NCBI GenBank assembly: GCA_021161645.1
Contig: JAGHAC010000014.1
Location: forward strand, 1 to 24,890
Origin: a bacterium
GTDB lineage: Bacteria > Patescibacteriota > Minisyncoccia > Minisyncoccales > PEYH01
DNA: 24,890 nucleotides
Reading direction: 5' to 3'
Every line of letters starts with the position of its first letter. Within the stretch, counting starts at the first letter, position 1. Shown one piece after another: positions 6,497 to 15,615 of this stretch. The position numbers and the translations under genes were made by a program. Below the pieces are notes generated by a model. That model was not told the origin of the DNA. It worked only from the letters and a program-made list of their open reading frames with translations, and did not search any database.

Positions 6497-7917
6497 ATTC
6501 TTTGAGCTAATTGAGCAATTGATAATAGGAAGTTTTCTGAAAACGCCGGGCCAATCAGTTGAAGACCAACAGGTAATTTGTCAACCTCTCCTGCAGATAA
6601 AGAAATAGCTGGTAAACCAGCAAGGTTTACAGAAGCCGTTAAAATATCTGCCATATACATTGTCAAAGGATTCTCTAATCTTTCACCCAATTTAAAAGGA
6701 GGTGTAGGAGATGTAGGAGTAAGTAAGAAATCCACCTTTTGAAAAGCTCTCTCAAAATCTTCTTTAATTAAAGTTCTTACTTTTTGGGCTTGAAGATAAT
6801 ATGCATCATAATAACCAACGGAGAGACAATAAGTACCCAACATTATTCTTCTTTTTACCTCCTCTCCTAAAAACTCCTTTCTGGTTTCAAGATAAACATC
6901 TAAAAGATTTTGTACTCTATCGCTTCCTGATAACGATTTTCCATACTTTATCCCATCGTATCTGGCTAGATTACTGGAAACCTCTGCCGTCATCACAATA
7001 TAATAAGTAGCTAGAGCATAATCTGTATGAGGCAAGCTCACTTCTTCTATGCTTGCACCCGAAAGCTCTAAATCTTTAATTCGGTCTTCAATAATTTCTT
7101 TCACTTTTGGATTTATGCCCCGAGCAAAATATTCTTTAGGGATTCCTATTTTTACTTCTTCTAACCTTTCCTTTGTCTGCTTTTGAAGAAACGAAACTGT
7201 GGTAGAATCCATTTCATCCTCTCCCTTGATAGCTTCGTAAATAATTTTTACATCTTCAACATTTTTTCCAAGAGGCCCTATTTGATCTAAGGAAGAGGAC
7301 ATTGCAATAAGCCCAAAACGAGAAACTAAGCCATAAGTTGGCTTGAAACCGATTATTCCACAAAAAGAAGCTGGTTGCCTTACAGATCCGCCTGTATCAC
7401 TACCCAACGCTACTGGTACCATATTAGCTGCTACCGCTGCAGCAGAACCAGAAGAAGATCCACCAGGCACATACTCTAAATTCTTTGGATTACGAGTAGC
7501 TCCGTAGGCTGAAAATTCTCCTGAAGATCCTATAGCGAATTCATCTAGATTAGTTTTTCCGACAACAATTGCTCCCTTTTCTTTTAATTTCCTAACAACT
7601 GTAGCATCGTAAGGAGCAATATAGTTTTCTAAAATTTTAGAACCGGCTGTACATCGTTTATCAGCTACTAGTATATTATCTTTTATTGCTACCGGAATAC
7701 CCTCAAGAATAGATATCTCTTCTCCTTTTTGTATTTTTCTATCTATTTCTTGAGCTTGTTTAATACTTTCTTCTTTAAAAACTTCTAAAAAAGCATTAAT
7801 TTCCGGATTTTCTTTTTCTATTTTTTTAAGATACCTTTCTACTAACTCTTGAGTGGAAATTTCTTTTTTAGTAATAAGCCGATGAATTTCTCTTATTGAA
7901 AGTGAAGATAATTCCAT
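6487..7917 (-). CDS. gatA: Asp/Glu-tRNA amidotransferase subunit A
   Basis: GatA is the amidase subunit of GatCAB. It hydrolyses glutamine and channels ammonia to convert Glu-tRNA(Gln) or Asp-tRNA(Asn) to the amide forms. The 476-residue length is typical. The amidase-signature catalytic triad is visible: Lys79 in GIPVAIKDNI, Ser154 in PGGSSSGSAAA and Ser178 in GSDTGGSVRQPA, which matches the numbering I recall for the S. aureus enzyme. The C-terminus retains AGLPAISLSAG and PVGLQLIGP. The ATG at 7917 begins one base after the gatC TGA, and the spacer carries an AGG-type weak ribosome site. gatB is not in this window. Presence of GatCAB implies indirect Gln- and/or Asn-tRNA synthesis. Confidence 0.97.
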   Translation of the reverse strand: MELSSLSIREIHRLITKKEISTQELVERYLKKIEKENPEINAFLEVFKEESIKQAQEIDRKIQKGEEISILEGIPVAIKDNILVADKRCTAGSKILENYIAPYDATVVRKLKEKGAIVVGKTNLDEFAIGSSGEFSAYGATRNPKNLEYVPGGSSSGSAAAVAANMVPVALGSDTGGSVRQPASFCGIIGFKPTYGLVSRFGLIAMSSSLDQIGPLGKNVEDVKIIYEAIKGEDEMDSTTVSFLQKQTKERLEEVKIGIPKEYFARGINPKVKEIIEDRIKDLELSGASIEEVSLPHTDYALATYYIVMTAEVSSNLARYDGIKYGKSLSGSDRVQNLLDVYLETRKEFLGEEVKRRIMLGTYCLSVGYYDAYYLQAQKVRTLIKEDFERAFQKVDFLLTPTSPTPPFKLGERLENPLTMYMADILTASVNLAGLPAISLSAGEVDKLPVGLQLIGPAFSENFLLSIAQLAQRIWT

Positions 7918-7918
7918 A

Positions 7919-8215
7919 TCACCTATCTTTAAATACAGATTTTATTTTTATATAACCATTTTCTTTTTGGGGCGCTAATCCAATTAGCTTCTTTTTAAAG
8001 GATACGTTTTGTTTCCTTGTCTCATCTTCTCTCGTTTTATTTTTAATTCTTAAAGTGTGAAGGGTTGGCATCACATCTTTTAAATTCAATTCTCTTATTT
8101 TGGCAACATAATCCAAAATAAGAGTAAGATCTTTACGCATCTTCTCTTTCTCTTCTTTTGAAAGATTAATACGGGCAAGTTTTGATACATTTAAAACATC
8201 TTTTTCTGAAAGCAT
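7919..8215 (-). CDS. gatC: Asp/Glu-tRNA amidotransferase subunit C
   Basis: GatC is the small subunit that wraps around GatA and GatB and stabilises the amidotransferase. The 98-residue product has the family outline: DVLNVSKLARINLSKEEKEK helix, LTLILDYVAKIRELN, and the DVMPTLHTL segment followed by a short linker and a C-terminal strand. Position directly upstream of gatA supports the call. A TATAAT box only 8 bases before ATG 8215 suggests an almost leaderless message, though a GGA is present next to the start. Confidence 0.95.
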   Translation of the reverse strand: MLSEKDVLNVSKLARINLSKEEKEKMRKDLTLILDYVAKIRELNLKDVMPTLHTLRIKNKTREDETRKQNVSFKKKLIGLAPQKENGYIKIKSVFKDR

Positions 8216-8223
8216 ATTCCTTT

Positions 8224-8253
8224 ATTATAATAATTTTAAATTATCAACTCCAA
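8224..8253 (-). promoter_or_regulatory. Probable promoter of gatC-gatA
   Basis: Minus-strand TTGGAG (8248-8253), 18-bp spacer, perfect TATAAT (8224-8229), filling the 38-base gap between the mreB stop and the gatC start. Confidence 0.45.
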
Positions 8254-9336
8254 TTATTCTTTTGGCACCTCTAGTTCTTCTGGCTCTACCAATATTTCTT
8301 CCAATTCATCTATTTTTTCTAAAACAATGCCTGACCCCCTCACCACTGCGGTAAGAGGATCTTCTACAATTTTGGTGGGAATTTTTGTTTCCTTAGCAAC
8401 AAGAGTATCTAATCCCTCCAACAATGCTCCACCTCCTGCTAAATGAATTCCTCGAGACATAATATCTGCCACAAGCTCAGGAGGTGTTTCTTCAATAACC
8501 TGCTTAATCGAAAACACGATTTCTTTAACTGACTTTTCCAGCGCCCTTCTAACTTCTTCTTTATTAATTGTTACTTCTTCGGGTAACCCACTTACTAAAT
8601 TTCTTCCCCTCATAGGCATTTCTTTTTCTCTATCCTGCTTATTTTTCGTTCCATAAGCTGATCCTAATTTGATTTTTATTTGTTCGGCAGTCCTCTCTCC
8701 TATTAACAATTTATACTCTTCCTGAGCAAAATTAATAATGTCATTATTTAGTTTATCTCCGGCTATCTTAAGACTTTTAGAATGAACTATCCCTCCTAAA
8801 GAGATAATAGCGATTTCAGTCGTTCCCCCTCCAATATCTACTATTAAATTTCCCCCTGGTTCTTGCACCGGCAATCTCGCCCCGATAGCAGCTGACATTG
8901 GTTGTTCAATTAAAAACACCTTGCCTGCTCCAGCATTGATTGCCGCCTCCCTTACTGCTCTTTTCTCTACCTCTGTTAAACCACAAGGAATGCCTACAAT
9001 TACTCTTGGACGGGGAAAAACAATTCTATCTTTGTAAATTTTTCTTATAAAATATCTCAACATTTCCTCAGCTATCTCAAAATCAGAAATTACTCCCTTT
9101 ACCAGAGGACGTGTCGCTACTATATGAGCGGGGGTTCGTCCAACCATCTTTTTTGCCTCTTTGCCAATAGCTAAAACTCTTCCTGTTTTTTGATTAATAG
9201 CCACAACTGATGGCTCTCGTATTACAATTCCCTCACCTTTTACATATACAAGGGTATTTGCTGTTCCCAAATCTATGGCAATATCTTTCTCAAAAGAAGA
9301 AAATGCTTTTCTGAAGAAATTATATCTTTTTTTCAT
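8254..9336 (-). CDS. mreB: Rod-shape protein MreB (paralogue 1)
   Basis: MreB is the bacterial actin that forms membrane-bound filaments and positions peptidoglycan synthesis. The actin-fold motifs are all present: phosphate 1 AIDLGTANTLVYV, connect 1 around GIPCGLTEVEKRAV, phosphate 2 IVDIGGGTTEIAIISLGG, and the adenosine motif HLAGGGALLEGL. At 360 residues it is slightly long, with a basic N-terminal leader of about 17 residues that could help bind the membrane, and an acidic C-terminal tail. Its start overlaps the proS stop by 17 bases, so it is coupled to proS and is the last gene of the murA run. A second mreB lies at 13227-14234; no mreC or mreD is seen here. Confidence 0.97.
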   Translation of the reverse strand: MKKRYNFFRKAFSSFEKDIAIDLGTANTLVYVKGEGIVIREPSVVAINQKTGRVLAIGKEAKKMVGRTPAHIVATRPLVKGVISDFEIAEEMLRYFIRKIYKDRIVFPRPRVIVGIPCGLTEVEKRAVREAAINAGAGKVFLIEQPMSAAIGARLPVQEPGGNLIVDIGGGTTEIAIISLGGIVHSKSLKIAGDKLNNDIINFAQEEYKLLIGERTAEQIKIKLGSAYGTKNKQDREKEMPMRGRNLVSGLPEEVTINKEEVRRALEKSVKEIVFSIKQVIEETPPELVADIMSRGIHLAGGGALLEGLDTLVAKETKIPTKIVEDPLTAVVRGSGIVLEKIDELEEILVEPEELEVPKE

Positions 9337-10588
9337 ATACTCTAATATATTTAATAATATCTTCCAGCTTAATAAACTCCGTCTTCTTTTTGTTTCTTTT
9401 TCGAATTTCCACTTGGTGTTTAGAAAGATTTTTTTTACTTATTATTAGCCTCAATGGTATGCCTATCAAATCTGATTCTACAAATTTTTCGCCGGGCAAA
9501 ACATCCTTTCTATCATCATATAATACTTCCACCTGCTCCCTTTCTAATTCACGATAGATTTTCTCTGACAATTGATAAACTTTTTTATCTTTGATTTCTA
9601 TTGGAACAAGATGCACCAAAAAAGGAGCAATCCCTCTGGGCCAAATAATTCCTCTCGAATCATGATTCATTTCAACAATTGCAGCCATCAATCTTCCTAA
9701 TCCTATACCATAACAGCCCATAATTACTAGTTTCTTCTTGCCTTTTTTATCTGTAAAAGTAAGATTAAAACTTTTAGAATATTTAGTTCCCAAGGGAAAA
9801 ATATTTCCAATTTCTATTCCTCTTCTCTCTTCTAATATCCCTCTTTTACACACAGGACATTTTTTTCCTTCTTTATTTTTAGCAATTTCTTTGTTTTGAG
9901 CAAACTGACATTTAGGACAAAAAATAATTCTGTCTTCTCCTACTGAAGTTAAAACTTGAAACTCGTGAGTAACAGACTGAGTAAATCCTTCTCCTGACGC
10001 TTCAACTACAATTGATTTCAACCCACATCTTCTAAAAATCTTTAAATATGCTTTGATAACCTTATTGTAGAACCTCTGAAAATCTTTTTCTTCAGCATGA
10101 AAACTATATAAATCTTTCATAATAAATTCCCTTGTACGAAGAAGCCCTCCGGTAAATCTCAATTCGTTTCTAAATTTTATTTGAATTTGAAATAATGCTA
10201 CGGGTAAATCTTTATAAGAAGTTATCCTTTCTTTTGCAATTTTAGTAATAACTTCTTCATGAGTTGGTCCTAAAACAAACTCCTTGTTGTGTCGGTCCTT
10301 TAATTTAAATAGAGTGTCATTCATCGTTTTCCATCTACCTGCTTCTTCCCATAAAGATCTTGGATGTATCACAGGCATATATAATTCCTGAGCACCGATT
10401 CTTAACATCTCTTCTCTTATGATCTTTTCTATTTTTTTATGAACCAAAAATCCGAGAGGCATCAAGGTATAAATTCCGGAAGCTAATTGATCAATAAAAT
10501 CTCCTCTGTATAGCAATTTGTGAGAAACAGCTTCTATTTCTTTAGGAACAGTTCTTTTTGTTTTATAAAAAAGCTTAGACTGACGCAT
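9320..10588 (-). CDS. proS: Prolyl-tRNA synthetase, short form without editing domain
   Basis: ProRS is a class II enzyme that charges tRNA-Pro. Motif 1 is around LASGIYTLMPLGFLV, the TxE-type FVLGPTHEEVIT loop and motif 2 FRNELRFTGGLLRTREFIMKD follow, motif 3 is GIGLGRLMAAIVE, and the C-terminal anticodon-binding domain is at about 325-422 (VEVLYDDRK). The bacterial-type enzyme is usually about 570 residues with a roughly 180-residue INS editing domain between motifs 2 and 3. Here that insert is replaced by a short zinc-ribbon-like region (CPKC ... CPVC), giving 422 residues. The enzyme therefore probably cannot clear Ala-tRNA(Pro) in cis. It lies 5 bases downstream of rseP and overlaps mreB. 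Confidence 0.96.
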   Translation of the reverse strand: MRQSKLFYKTKRTVPKEIEAVSHKLLYRGDFIDQLASGIYTLMPLGFLVHKKIEKIIREEMLRIGAQELYMPVIHPRSLWEEAGRWKTMNDTLFKLKDRHNKEFVLGPTHEEVITKIAKERITSYKDLPVALFQIQIKFRNELRFTGGLLRTREFIMKDLYSFHAEEKDFQRFYNKVIKAYLKIFRRCGLKSIVVEASGEGFTQSVTHEFQVLTSVGEDRIIFCPKCQFAQNKEIAKNKEGKKCPVCKRGILEERRGIEIGNIFPLGTKYSKSFNLTFTDKKGKKKLVIMGCYGIGLGRLMAAIVEMNHDSRGIIWPRGIAPFLVHLVPIEIKDKKVYQLSEKIYRELEREQVEVLYDDRKDVLPGEKFVESDLIGIPLRLIISKKNLSKHQVEIRKRNKKKTEFIKLEDIIKYIRVYEKKI

Positions 10589-10593
10589 AAATT

Positions 10594-11727
10594 TTAGTGA
10601 AAAATTATATCTTTAAACTGACGGACATCTTTGAAAGTAATTAAAATCATCAGAATTATGATAAGAACAAAACCAAATTCATTCACTTTCTGCTCTAGCT
10701 TTGGAGGGGCCGGTTTTTTGAAAACAGCTTCATAAATAACAAAAATCATCCGTCCTCCATCAGCTCCGGGAATAGGAAGAATATTTGCCATAGCCAACCC
10801 CAAAGAAATAAGAGCTACAAGATTCAAAAGCTGCCAAAAACCTGCCTGAGCTGTTATTTTTACCATTGCAATAATCCCCACAAAACCCGCAACTGATGAT
10901 CCTAAAGGCTCTATTGTTCTCTGAGTAAAAGATTGCTTTACAAAATAACTCAAAGCAGAAAAGGAATAATGAATCAAATTAAAACTGTGAAGAAATCCGG
11001 AAAATATTTTTTCTATAGGCTTCTGGTATTCAATTTTTATTGTTCCTGCAACCGCTACTCCTAATGGTCCCTGATTTTTAGGATATTCTTTTCTTGGAAT
11101 TACCTCAATTTCTCTTTCTTTGTTACTAATAAGGTTCTCGATCTGGATAGTTATTTTTTCTCCTGCATGCTCCTTAATATAACCAATAAACTCATCTACT
11201 TTTTTTATTTTCTTTCCGTTTAAAGAAAGAATAATATCGTAGGCGCTTATACCTGCCTGTTCTGCGGGAGATTCGGGCGCCACCACAAGAACTACCGGCA
11301 AAATTTCCTGCTTTCCGAAAGGAAAATGATAATCAAATAGAAGGGTTTGGTAACTGCTAAAATGATGAGCAAAAAGAAAGATGTATAATAAAAAAACCGC
11401 TAAGGCAATATTGGCAATAATGCCTGCTAATACAATCTTTGCTTTTATTTTTGGAGGTTGGACATAAAAACTTCTTTTATCTTTTAAAAGTTCTTTATTA
11501 AAATTCTCTCCATATATTTTTACAAACCCACCAAAAGGAATAAGATTAATAGAATAAATAGTCTCCCCTATTTTTTTTCCAAAAATTCTAGGAGGATAAC
11601 CTATACCAAACTCTTCCACCTTCAGACCGGCTCTTTTGGCAGCAAGAAAATGACCAAATTCATGTACTACTATTAGAACGGTTAGGATAAAAGCGGATAA
11701 AATTAAAACAAAAAATAAATTTAACAT
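10594..11727 (-). CDS. rseP: RIP metalloprotease RseP (site-2 protease)
   Basis: This is an intramembrane zinc protease that cleaves transmembrane anchors such as anti-sigma factors or leftover signal peptides. The first helix carries the zinc motif HEFGH (His22, Glu23, His26); the third ligand is in NILPIPGADGGRM at about residue 323, where the usual Leu of LDGG is Ala. One PDZ domain lies at about residues 145-215 (SPAEQAGISAYDIILSLNGK). Hydrophobic segments at about 5-25, 95-117, 290-320 and the C-terminus give the usual four-helix topology. The 377-residue length is normal for a one-PDZ member. It sits between frr and proS, a common bacterial neighbourhood. Confidence 0.96.
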   Translation of the reverse strand: MLNLFFVLILSAFILTVLIVVHEFGHFLAAKRAGLKVEEFGIGYPPRIFGKKIGETIYSINLIPFGGFVKIYGENFNKELLKDKRSFYVQPPKIKAKIVLAGIIANIALAVFLLYIFLFAHHFSSYQTLLFDYHFPFGKQEILPVVLVVAPESPAEQAGISAYDIILSLNGKKIKKVDEFIGYIKEHAGEKITIQIENLISNKEREIEVIPRKEYPKNQGPLGVAVAGTIKIEYQKPIEKIFSGFLHSFNLIHYSFSALSYFVKQSFTQRTIEPLGSSVAGFVGIIAMVKITAQAGFWQLLNLVALISLGLAMANILPIPGADGGRMIFVIYEAVFKKPAPPKLEQKVNEFGFVLIIILMILITFKDVRQFKDIIFH

Positions 11728-11752
11728 AACTTCTAAAAAAATTATAAGTTGA

Positions 11753-12307
11753 CTATTGAAGAATTTCCTTTTTCTTTTTTGCTTCTAACTCGTCTAGTGT
11801 TTTATTAAATGCTTCTACTATCTTTTCCATTTCTTCTTTTAGCTTAAATTTCTCATCTTCGGAAATCTCTTTCTCTTGAAACTGCTTTTGAATCTTTTTG
11901 ATAAATTCATCTCTCCATTTTCTTATTATTTCTCGTGCTTCTTCTTTTTTTCTACCCACCTGCAAAATTAGCGATTTCCTAAACTCTTCTGTTAAAGGAG
12001 GTAAATTTATTCTAATAACATCTTTATCTACTACAGGCATTGTTCCCATATTTTCCTGACTTAAACTCTTTACAATTGCCTCTATGGCATTTTTATCCCA
12101 CGGCTGAATGACAAGCTGACGAGGCTCAGGACAAGAAATAGCAGCTATTTGTTTAAGCAGTGTTTTGGCTCCATAATACTCTACCAGTACATCTTCAACT
12201 AGAGCGGGTGTTGCAAGCCCGCTTCTGATTTTTCGAATTTCTTTTTCGAAATAATCAACTACTTTGTTAAGCTCTACCCTAAATTCGTCTAAAATTTTAT
12301 TATTCAT
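11753..12307 (-). CDS. frr: Ribosome recycling factor
   Basis: RRF splits post-termination ribosomes together with EF-G. The 184-residue protein matches the family over its full length: the IRSGLATPALVEDVLVEYYG region, QLVIQPWD, the INLPPLTEEFRK segment and the long C-terminal helix RKWRDEFIKKIQK through LDELEAKKKKEI. Its ATG overlaps the holB stop by four bases (TCAT on the plus strand), indicating translational coupling. rseP follows after 25 bases. Confidence 0.97.
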   Translation of the reverse strand: MNNKILDEFRVELNKVVDYFEKEIRKIRSGLATPALVEDVLVEYYGAKTLLKQIAAISCPEPRQLVIQPWDKNAIEAIVKSLSQENMGTMPVVDKDVIRINLPPLTEEFRKSLILQVGRKKEEAREIIRKWRDEFIKKIQKQFQEKEISEDEKFKLKEEMEKIVEAFNKTLDELEAKKKKEILQ

Positions 12308-13221
12308 AGTTCTAAAAAGAATATTTCTAAAGCTAACCTTTGATTAATATTGGTAGTTGAAAATAAATGAATAATATTTTCCAACAGTTTAATTAATTTA
12401 ATAAGATGCTGCGTATTCCAAAGAGAGTTACTGTTAAGTGATCCCTCAAGTAATGTCTTCCTTAAAAAAGCAAGCCAGACAGACAAAACTTTTTCTTTTT
12501 TTTCCGAGTCCTTTAAAGTTTTCGCATATTGAAATCTTTTAAAAAGCGGGGATTTTTTAAGCTCTAAAAGATCTTCCAGAAATTTTTCGTTTTCTTTTAG
12601 CAAATCTTTATTATTTAAATATTGATAGATAACTCCAGGCCGACCTTTTCCTATAAGCATAAGAATTTCTTTTTCTTTTTTTGTTAAAGAGACACTCTTC
12701 AATACGGACTCTATTTCTTCTTCTCCAACCAAATGAAAATGTACGAGCTGAGTACGAGAACGAATTGTGGAAAGGATAACCTCAGGAAACTCGGAAACTA
12801 GAATGATAATCTTTCTTCCTTGAGGTTCTTCTAAAAGTTTTAAAAGGGCACTCTGAGCTTCTTGGGTAAGTCGATGAGCATTATCAACAACCGCTATTTT
12901 ATATTTCCCACTCGAGGTCACTGATAATTTTTCTTTGAGCAGTCTTATTTCTTCAATGGAAATCTTTCGGCTAACACTGTGATCAGGCTCTATAAGTAAA
13001 AAATCAGGATGGAGTAAATTTTCTATCTGGTAACATTCTTGACATTCATTACAAGGCTGATCCCCACTATTCTCACATAAAATTAACTTGGCAAACTCGA
13101 TAGCCACCCTTTTCTTTCCTATGCTTTCCGGCCCTGTAAACAAATAAGCGTGAGTTAATCTTCCTTTTTGAAAACTCTCTCTTAAAAAGTTCCATTGTTT
13201 TTTATGACCAACAATTCTCAT
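12304..13221 (-). CDS. holB: DNA polymerase III delta' subunit (clamp-loader AAA+ protein)
   Basis: This is a clamp-loader subunit that helps load the beta sliding clamp at primer ends. The AAA+ fold is visible: a P-loop-like GPESIGKK (residues 30-37), a four-cysteine zinc module (Cys49, Cys57, Cys60, Cys63), the Walker B region YKIAVVDNAHRL, the SALLKLLEEPQ helix, and TIRSRTQ at the arginine-finger SRC position with Cys replaced by Thr. At 305 residues it is far shorter than DnaX and fits delta'. A second DnaX-like protein must exist elsewhere. It starts 5 bases after mreB paralogue 2 and overlaps frr. Confidence 0.88.
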   Translation of the reverse strand: MRIVGHKKQWNFLRESFQKGRLTHAYLFTGPESIGKKRVAIEFAKLILCENSGDQPCNECQECYQIENLLHPDFLLIEPDHSVSRKISIEEIRLLKEKLSVTSSGKYKIAVVDNAHRLTQEAQSALLKLLEEPQGRKIIILVSEFPEVILSTIRSRTQLVHFHLVGEEEIESVLKSVSLTKKEKEILMLIGKGRPGVIYQYLNNKDLLKENEKFLEDLLELKKSPLFKRFQYAKTLKDSEKKEKVLSVWLAFLRKTLLEGSLNSNSLWNTQHLIKLIKLLENIIHLFSTTNINQRLALEIFFLEL

Positions 13222-13226
13222 AATAT

Positions 13227-14234
13227 TTATCTGACGCTCATTATACTTTTTTTATAAACATCGAGGTTTTCTAACACTGCTCCCGTTCCTTTTGCCACAC
13301 AGAGTAAAGGTTCATCTGCCACAAAACAGGGTACACCGGTAAATTTGGCAATTAGCTGGTCTAAATTACGCAAAAGCGCTCCCCCGCCAGACAAAACCAT
13401 TCCTTTGTCCATAATATCAGCTGAGAGTTCTGGAGGAGTATCTCTTAGTACTGCTTTTACCGCCTGTACAATTTCTTCTAAGACATCTGAGATAGCCTCA
13501 GCTACCTCGTTTGAAGTGACCTTAATACTTTTAGGCAAACCAGACACCAAATCTCTTCCTCTAATTTCTATAGTCCGTTCCTTTCTTTCTGGAAGAGCAG
13601 TTCCTATTTTTATTTTTATTTCTTCAGCAGTTTGTTCCCCAATAGCTAAATTATATTTTCTCTTTATATACTCACTTACTGCGGTGTTCATTTTGTCACC
13701 TGCCATTCTCACTGAGTTAAAAGTAACAATTCCGCCCAAAGAGATAACTGCTACCTCTGTTGTTCCTCCTCCAACATCTACTATCATATGACCTGAACAG
13801 GTATTGATAGGAATACCTGCACCAATTGCAGCTAAGATTGGTTCTTTGGCAACAAAAGCCTCTTTTGCCCCTGCTTCAACTGCTGCCTGAATTACTGCTC
13901 TCTTCTCTGTTGAGGTAACGCCCGCCGGAACAGAAATAATTAAAGATGGTTTTGTAAACTGATATCTGGGTTTTGTCTTTTTAATAAAATGGCGAATCAT
14001 TGCCATTGTTACTCTAAAATCCGCAATCACTCCATCTTTTAAAGGTCTATAAACAACAATTGTTTCTGGAGTTCTTCCTGTCATCTCTTTCGCCTCCTTT
14101 CCTACTGCTAAAATTTTGTTTTCTCCATAAGAAACAGCAACAACCGACGGTTCGTTTAAAACCACCCCCTTTTTAGGCACAAAAACGATTGAATTACATG
14201 TTCCTAAATCAATACCTATTTTAGAAAGAAACAT
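13227..14234 (-). CDS. mreB: Rod-shape protein MreB (paralogue 2)
   Basis: This is a second actin-like shape protein. Its 335 residues contain phosphate 1 GIDLGTCNSIVFV, the connect region SVPAGVTSTEKRAV, phosphate 2 IVDVGGGTTEVAVISLGG and the adenosine motif LSGGGALLRNLDQL. It lacks the N-terminal leader and acidic tail of the copy at 8254-9336, and clear differences in sequence show it is an old paralogue, not a recent duplication. It may be MreB proper while the other acts like Mbl or MreBH, but the sequence alone does not decide. It is directly downstream of murA, consistent with peptidoglycan synthesis. Confidence 0.96.
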   Translation of the reverse strand: MFLSKIGIDLGTCNSIVFVPKKGVVLNEPSVVAVSYGENKILAVGKEAKEMTGRTPETIVVYRPLKDGVIADFRVTMAMIRHFIKKTKPRYQFTKPSLIISVPAGVTSTEKRAVIQAAVEAGAKEAFVAKEPILAAIGAGIPINTCSGHMIVDVGGGTTEVAVISLGGIVTFNSVRMAGDKMNTAVSEYIKRKYNLAIGEQTAEEIKIKIGTALPERKERTIEIRGRDLVSGLPKSIKVTSNEVAEAISDVLEEIVQAVKAVLRDTPPELSADIMDKGMVLSGGGALLRNLDQLIAKFTGVPCFVADEPLLCVAKGTGAVLENLDVYKKSIMSVR

Positions 14235-14246
14235 AATGCCTAATAA

Positions 14247-15521
14247 TTAATTACTTGCAATTCTTTTAATTTTTGCTCCCAATTTTTGAAGTCGCTCTTC
14301 AATCCTTTCGTAACCTCTATCAATTTGATAAATATTGTTAATAACTGTTTCTCCGTGAGCAATTAGTGAGCCGGCAATTAAAGAAGCTCCACCTCTTAGA
14401 TCAGGAGAGTTCACTTGAATACCATAAAGAGGGGTAGGTCCATTCACAATTGCCCGGTGTGGATCGGCAAAAATAATCTGAGCACCCATTTTATTCAACT
14501 CTTCTAAATACTTCAATCTGCCCTCATACAAGGGATCATGAAGCAGAGTAAGTCCCTCGGTTTGAGTTGCTAAAACACCAAAAAGCGGGAGCAAATCCGT
14601 AGAAACACCAGGATAAGGCATTGCTTGAACTTTGCCTATTTTTAAATGTGTCCAAGGTTTTACTAAAACTTCTTTATTACTTTTAATTTCCAACTCTAAG
14701 CCAAAGTTTTTTAATTTTTTAACGATAAGCTCTAAAAATTCTAACTCTACGTTTTTTATCAAAACTTTGCCTTTAGAAGCAGCGGACATCAAGATAAATG
14801 TACCTGCCTCAATCGGATCAAAAATAACACTGTGTTCTACCCTTTTTAACTCCTTTGTTCCTTTAACAATTATTGTATGAGTTCCTAACCCTTCTATTTT
14901 TGCTCCCATTTTTTGCAAAAATTTTCCTGTTTCTTGCACGCAATAATCTCCGTCAGCAATTTTTATCACAGTTTTCTGCGGATAGCTACTTAAAAAAAGT
15001 AAAAGATTTTCTGTAGCAGTTACACTAAATTCTTCTAGAATTACCTTCTCTGCCTTAAGCTTGTCTGGCGCCTCTAATACAAAATAAGCATCTTCTTTGT
15101 CGATTTTTACTCCAAGTTGAGAAAAAGCATCGAGGTGCGTATTAATTGATCGTGCACCAATAAGACATCCGCCAGGCTGAGGAAGTTTAACTTTCTTGAA
15201 TCGCGCCAAAAGAGCACCCATTAGAAGAATTGACCCTCTGAATTTGGTAATTATTTTCTCATCTTTTTTAGCTGGATCTATTTCTTTGCAGCAAATTTTT
15301 AAATCTCTTTTATCTATCCAATCCAATCTGGCTCCCATACTCTTTAATAGTTCTACCATTCGAAAAACATCCTCTATTAAAGGGACATTTCTTATAATAC
15401 ACTCTCTATCTGTCAAAATAGCTGCTGCAAGTAAAGGAAAGGTAGCATTTTTTGCTCCCCTGACCTCTATCTCGCCTTTAAGAGACGTTGGTCCTTCTAT
15501 GATAAATTTCTCCTGTACCAT
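14247..15521 (-). CDS. murA: UDP-N-acetylglucosamine 1-carboxyvinyltransferase (MurA)
   Basis: MurA makes the first committed peptidoglycan step, transferring enolpyruvate from PEP to UDP-GlcNAc. The 424-residue protein has the substrate-binding RGAKNATFPLLAA start (Lys24, Asn25), the active-site loop PQPGGCLIGAR with Cys119 (the residue that confers fosfomycin sensitivity when Cys), and later FPGVSTDLLPLF-like and PDLRGGASLI motifs. It is first in a minus-strand run with mreB, holB, frr, rseP, proS and mreB. A good promoter at 15535-15563 gives a leader of only about 7 bases. Confidence 0.97.
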   Translation of the reverse strand: MVQEKFIIEGPTSLKGEIEVRGAKNATFPLLAAAILTDRECIIRNVPLIEDVFRMVELLKSMGARLDWIDKRDLKICCKEIDPAKKDEKIITKFRGSILLMGALLARFKKVKLPQPGGCLIGARSINTHLDAFSQLGVKIDKEDAYFVLEAPDKLKAEKVILEEFSVTATENLLLFLSSYPQKTVIKIADGDYCVQETGKFLQKMGAKIEGLGTHTIIVKGTKELKRVEHSVIFDPIEAGTFILMSAASKGKVLIKNVELEFLELIVKKLKNFGLELEIKSNKEVLVKPWTHLKIGKVQAMPYPGVSTDLLPLFGVLATQTEGLTLLHDPLYEGRLKYLEELNKMGAQIIFADPHRAIVNGPTPLYGIQVNSPDLRGGASLIAGSLIAHGETVINNIYQIDRGYERIEERLQKLGAKIKRIASN

Positions 15522-15534
15522 ATTAATCTTATTT

Positions 15535-15563
15535 ATACTAAATCAATTTCTCGTTTTTGTAAA
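15535..15563 (-). promoter_or_regulatory. Promoter of murA and the downstream cluster
   Basis: Minus-strand TTTACA (15558-15563), 17-bp spacer, TAGTAT (15535-15540); an overlapping TATAAA box lies 4 bases further down. The start of transcription should be about 7 bases before the murA ATG. Confidence 0.5.
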
Positions 15564-15615
15564 TGTTTAATAAATCACCAAGTATTATCTGCAACAAGTT
15601 ATTGTAAACAATCCC

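Noticed and set aside
13345..13791. Long plus-strand frame opposite mreB paralogue 2
   Set aside because: Shadow of a well-conserved minus-strand gene; Ser/Thr/Ile-rich translation with no family resemblance.
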